Assembly: GCA_035288405.1 (NCBI GenBank)
Contig: DATEAK010000100.1
Coordinates: 1 to 7,709 of the forward strand
Length of the DNA stretch: 7,709 nt
Origin: JACPSX01 sp035288405 [NCBI: bacterium]
GTDB lineage: Bacteria > JACPSX01
Direction: 5' to 3'
The translations under genes and the position numbers were made by a program. This document shows, piece after piece, positions 6,361 to 7,709 of the stretch; within the stretch, counting starts at the first letter, position 1; the number at the start of each line of letters is the position of its first letter. Below the pieces are notes generated by a model. That model was not told the origin of the DNA. It was given only the letters and a program-made list of their open reading frames with translations, and ran no database searches.

Positions 6361-6396
6361 AACCCTCCGGGCCGCCGGAGCACGATGTTAGAAGGC
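6361..6396. repeat. Hairpin repeat, copy 2, overlapping the protease stop codon
   Basis: On the plus strand: AAC, one base, CTCCGG (6365-6370), GCCG, CCGGAG (6375-6380), six bases, then GTTAGAAGGC (6387-6396), the same arrangement as 5690-5738. The protease stop (TAA, read 6390-6388) lies in the end motif. No T run follows on the minus strand, so an intrinsic terminator is unlikely. Confidence 0.6.
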
Positions 6397-7242
6397 CACG
6401 TTGCGCACCGACTCAACTACATTCGCATAGACGCTACGACGCGCATGGCACCTGATGATGCGGCGCGCGTCCGCGAGGTCTGATTCGTAAAAGGCGACTC
6501 CAGATAGTATCGGTTGTTCTGCCCTTAATGCTCCTTCCGGTGTTCGCGTCAAGCGAGCCTGCCACAAACCAGCCCCGCTGAAGCCCCTAAAACTTTGCGG
6601 TGGCTCGTCGGCACCCCCGTACCGAGCCTCGAAATCGAAGTAGTCGAAGTCTCCGACCGAGTATTCCCTCTCCACCCATCCTGCGCCACACTGCCCGTGG
6701 AAGACCATTACGCTTGCAAAGCCTCGATCCGGCCCGTGTTCAGCCGTGAGTTCACCGGCAAAGCCACAAAGTAGCCAGACGCCCTCGTTGAGCGCCGGTG
6801 GGTTACCGAGTACTCCCTCAAGATGGAGGGGCAAGTTGTAGAACGACTTCCACGTCCGAAGGGCGGCGACATCCACCTCCGACAGGAGCAACACGCCGAG
6901 GTCGGGTCCCTCAGAATCACAGTCTCCCTTTGCTATCAGCAGCCGTCGGACTGCCTCTCTTCTCAACGTAACCCGATGCAGCATTGGGTTGAACCTCGTC
7001 ACGATGATAAGCCCTATCTCCGGCCCGTCCGGTAGGTGTCGAAGGACGTGATGTGCGGTGAGAATGCCGTATGTCCCATCAACTTGCACCAATGTCCCGG
7101 AGCCGCCGAGTTGGGCGCGCTCGCCCGCCTCGTTCTCTCGCAGCGCCACAAACCCGATCGCAAAGTCGGAAACCGTCCTCCCTGCGTCCTCGATCACATC
7201 TCGTGGGATCTGATGGAGGGGAATCCCATTCATGGAATCCAT
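6388..7242 (-). CDS. Trypsin-like serine protease
   Basis: The product is 284 residues, with the layout of a chymotrypsin-fold (S1/V8-like) peptidase. The three active-site residues appear in the expected order: His65 in GGSGTLVQV...ILTAHHVL (residues 47-67), Asp114 in PDLGVLLL (113-120), and Ser222 in FRGFSGAGLW (218-227), after which ILSGVAFYE (245-253) fits the last strand. No signal peptide or membrane segment is visible, so it is probably cytoplasmic, unlike DegP-type enzymes, and no PDZ domain follows. Small cytoplasmic trypsin-like proteases occur in several bacterial immune and signalling systems, but no partner domain seen here proves such a role. ATG 7242 has AGAAGG (7250-7245) only two bases away, so the ATG at 7233 (11 bases away) is an equally good start. 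It is followed by the orphan gene on the same strand. Confidence 0.85.
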   Translation of the reverse strand: MDSMNGIPLHQIPRDVIEDAGRTVSDFAIGFVALRENEAGERAQLGGSGTLVQVDGTYGILTAHHVLRHLPDGPEIGLIIVTRFNPMLHRVTLRREAVRRLLIAKGDCDSEGPDLGVLLLSEVDVAALRTWKSFYNLPLHLEGVLGNPPALNEGVWLLCGFAGELTAEHGPDRGFASVMVFHGQCGAGWVEREYSVGDFDYFDFEARYGGADEPPQSFRGFSGAGLWQARLTRTPEGALRAEQPILSGVAFYESDLADARRIIRCHARRSVYANVVESVRNVAF

Positions 7243-7371
7243 GGCCTTCTACTGAGTATGCTGGTCAGCATAATTCCAACTTCGTGCCAGCATTGCACTG
7301 GTTCCATTCCTCCAGCAACAGAGGTGATTCCCCATTGTTTGAGCGGAAAGAGTTGCAGTTGGAGAATCTAG

Positions 7372-7428
7372 GGTGGGACGGTGAAATCCTGAACCCTCGA
7401 AGGCTACCATTACCCTTACCGTCCCTCC
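7372..7428. repeat. Imperfect inverted repeat (12 paired bases, 31-base loop)
   Basis: GGTGGGACGGTGA (7372-7384) pairs with TTACCGTCCCTCC (7416-7428), with one mismatch and one G-T pair when read as RNA. It could be a structured RNA, the remnant of a mobile element end, or chance. No T run or partner elements were found nearby. Confidence 0.55.
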
Positions 7429-7515
7429 GACCAGATCGGAAGTAATTTCCAGGCAAGCAGGATACAAGCTGTACTGTTGAGGTAAGGGGAGAATAAGCCT
7501 GGCCTAAGATGGCAG

Positions 7516-7611
7516 TCAAGGAAAAAGGGGGATGGCCTCAGCGCCCTCCTCGACTTCCGGATCAAGGCCTTCGATCAGCCGCGCAGCAAGAGTCTCGCTA
7601 GCAGCGTGGTG
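7516..7611 (-). pseudogene. Possible remnant of an addiction-module antitoxin (TIGR02574/PF09720 type)
   Basis: A 31-codon open stretch on the minus strand, bounded by TAA at 7614-7612 and TGA at 7518-7516, reads SETLAARLIEGLDPEVEEGAE in its middle. This resembles the conserved helix of short addiction-module antitoxins, which typically read LAERLLESLDPE followed by acidic residues and AWAEEI. The expected tail is missing and no start is in frame, so it would be a broken fragment. The match is short and from memory. Confidence 0.3.
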
Positions 7612-7709
7612 TTATTTCCCGCGTCCACCTGAGCACTTTAGCCGTCAAAGCTGCTCTCTAAGTCAGCTCGCACGACGCTTGGCAATCAATTCGCGAACTG
7701 CGGGCACCA

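Larger units (their letters stand above)
7243..7709. other. 467 bases with no confident gene
   Basis: Short frames exist on both strands, but none carries a family pattern that I recognise. The stretch holds the upstream region of the protease gene, including ATGCTGGTCAGCAT (7258-7271), a palindrome with 6-base arms 15 bases from the ATG that may be an operator. It also holds a long imperfect inverted repeat (7372-7428), a possible antitoxin remnant (7516-7611) and, at the edge, a 14-codon frame on the minus strand (7663-7707, VPAVRELIAKRRAS then stop) that may be the end of a gene lying outside the window. Confidence 0.5.

Noticed and set aside
7270-7291. Sigma-54-like site upstream of the protease (TGGCACG then TTGG on the minus strand)
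   Set aside because: The spacing between the two GG elements is one base short and the -12 GC is GG, which would abolish a typical sigma-54 promoter.
7433-7442. AGATCGGAAG, identical to the first ten bases of a common sequencing adapter
   Set aside because: The match ends after ten bases and the sequence continues unrelated, so contamination is not supported.
1-7709. CRISPR array, tRNA, rRNA or intact insertion sequence
   Set aside because: I saw no regularly spaced repeats, no clover-leaf or rRNA signature, and no transposase or integrase motif on either strand.

Overview
The window looks like a piece of a GC-rich bacterial chromosome, most likely a Desulfobacterota/Syntrophobacteria-type (former Deltaproteobacteria) organism. 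The main taxonomic hint is the 577-residue protein at 1374-3107, which I recognise as a DUF6178-type protein. This is inference from family recall, not from a search.

Layout. (1) 1-1215 holds the 3' part of a glycogen branching enzyme gene (glgB). Its 5' end is cut off at the window edge by a near-perfect fold-back (1-95) that looks like an assembly or amplification artefact. (2) 1374-4469 is a plus-strand housekeeping run: DUF6178 protein, an RsmB/RsmF/NSUN-type RNA m5C methyltransferase, and a small overlapping ORF that looks like the PUA-like RNA-binding tail normally fused to RsmF-type methyltransferases. The methyltransferase and tail lie in different frames with a 32-nt overlap, so this is either a genuine split pair or one gene broken by a frameshift. 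(3) 4495-5139 (minus) is a compact higBA-type toxin-antitoxin module with toxin first, an embedded ribosome binding site for the antitoxin, and a perfect 20-bp palindrome over its promoter. It sits between two direct copies of the 3' end of the PUA-like gene. The second copy (5246-5497) is a headless fragment, so the module sits inside a duplicated gene end. (4) 5498-7709 is accessory DNA: an AT-richer orphan gene and a trypsin-like serine protease gene, both on the minus strand, each followed by a similar hairpin motif. A 467-bp right end has no confident gene, but holds a long inverted repeat and a possible remnant of a second addiction-module antitoxin.

How the parts relate. The plus-strand genes are probably core genome (glycogen metabolism, RNA modification). 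From about 4476 rightward the DNA is mosaic and accessory: strand switch, lower GC, a toxin-antitoxin pair, gene remnants and hairpin repeats. The most interesting points are the toxin-antitoxin cassette within a duplicated gene end, the split methyltransferase/PUA pair, and the uncharacterised protease plus orphan-protein pair. The last is only a candidate two-gene system; nothing in the sequence proves a function.
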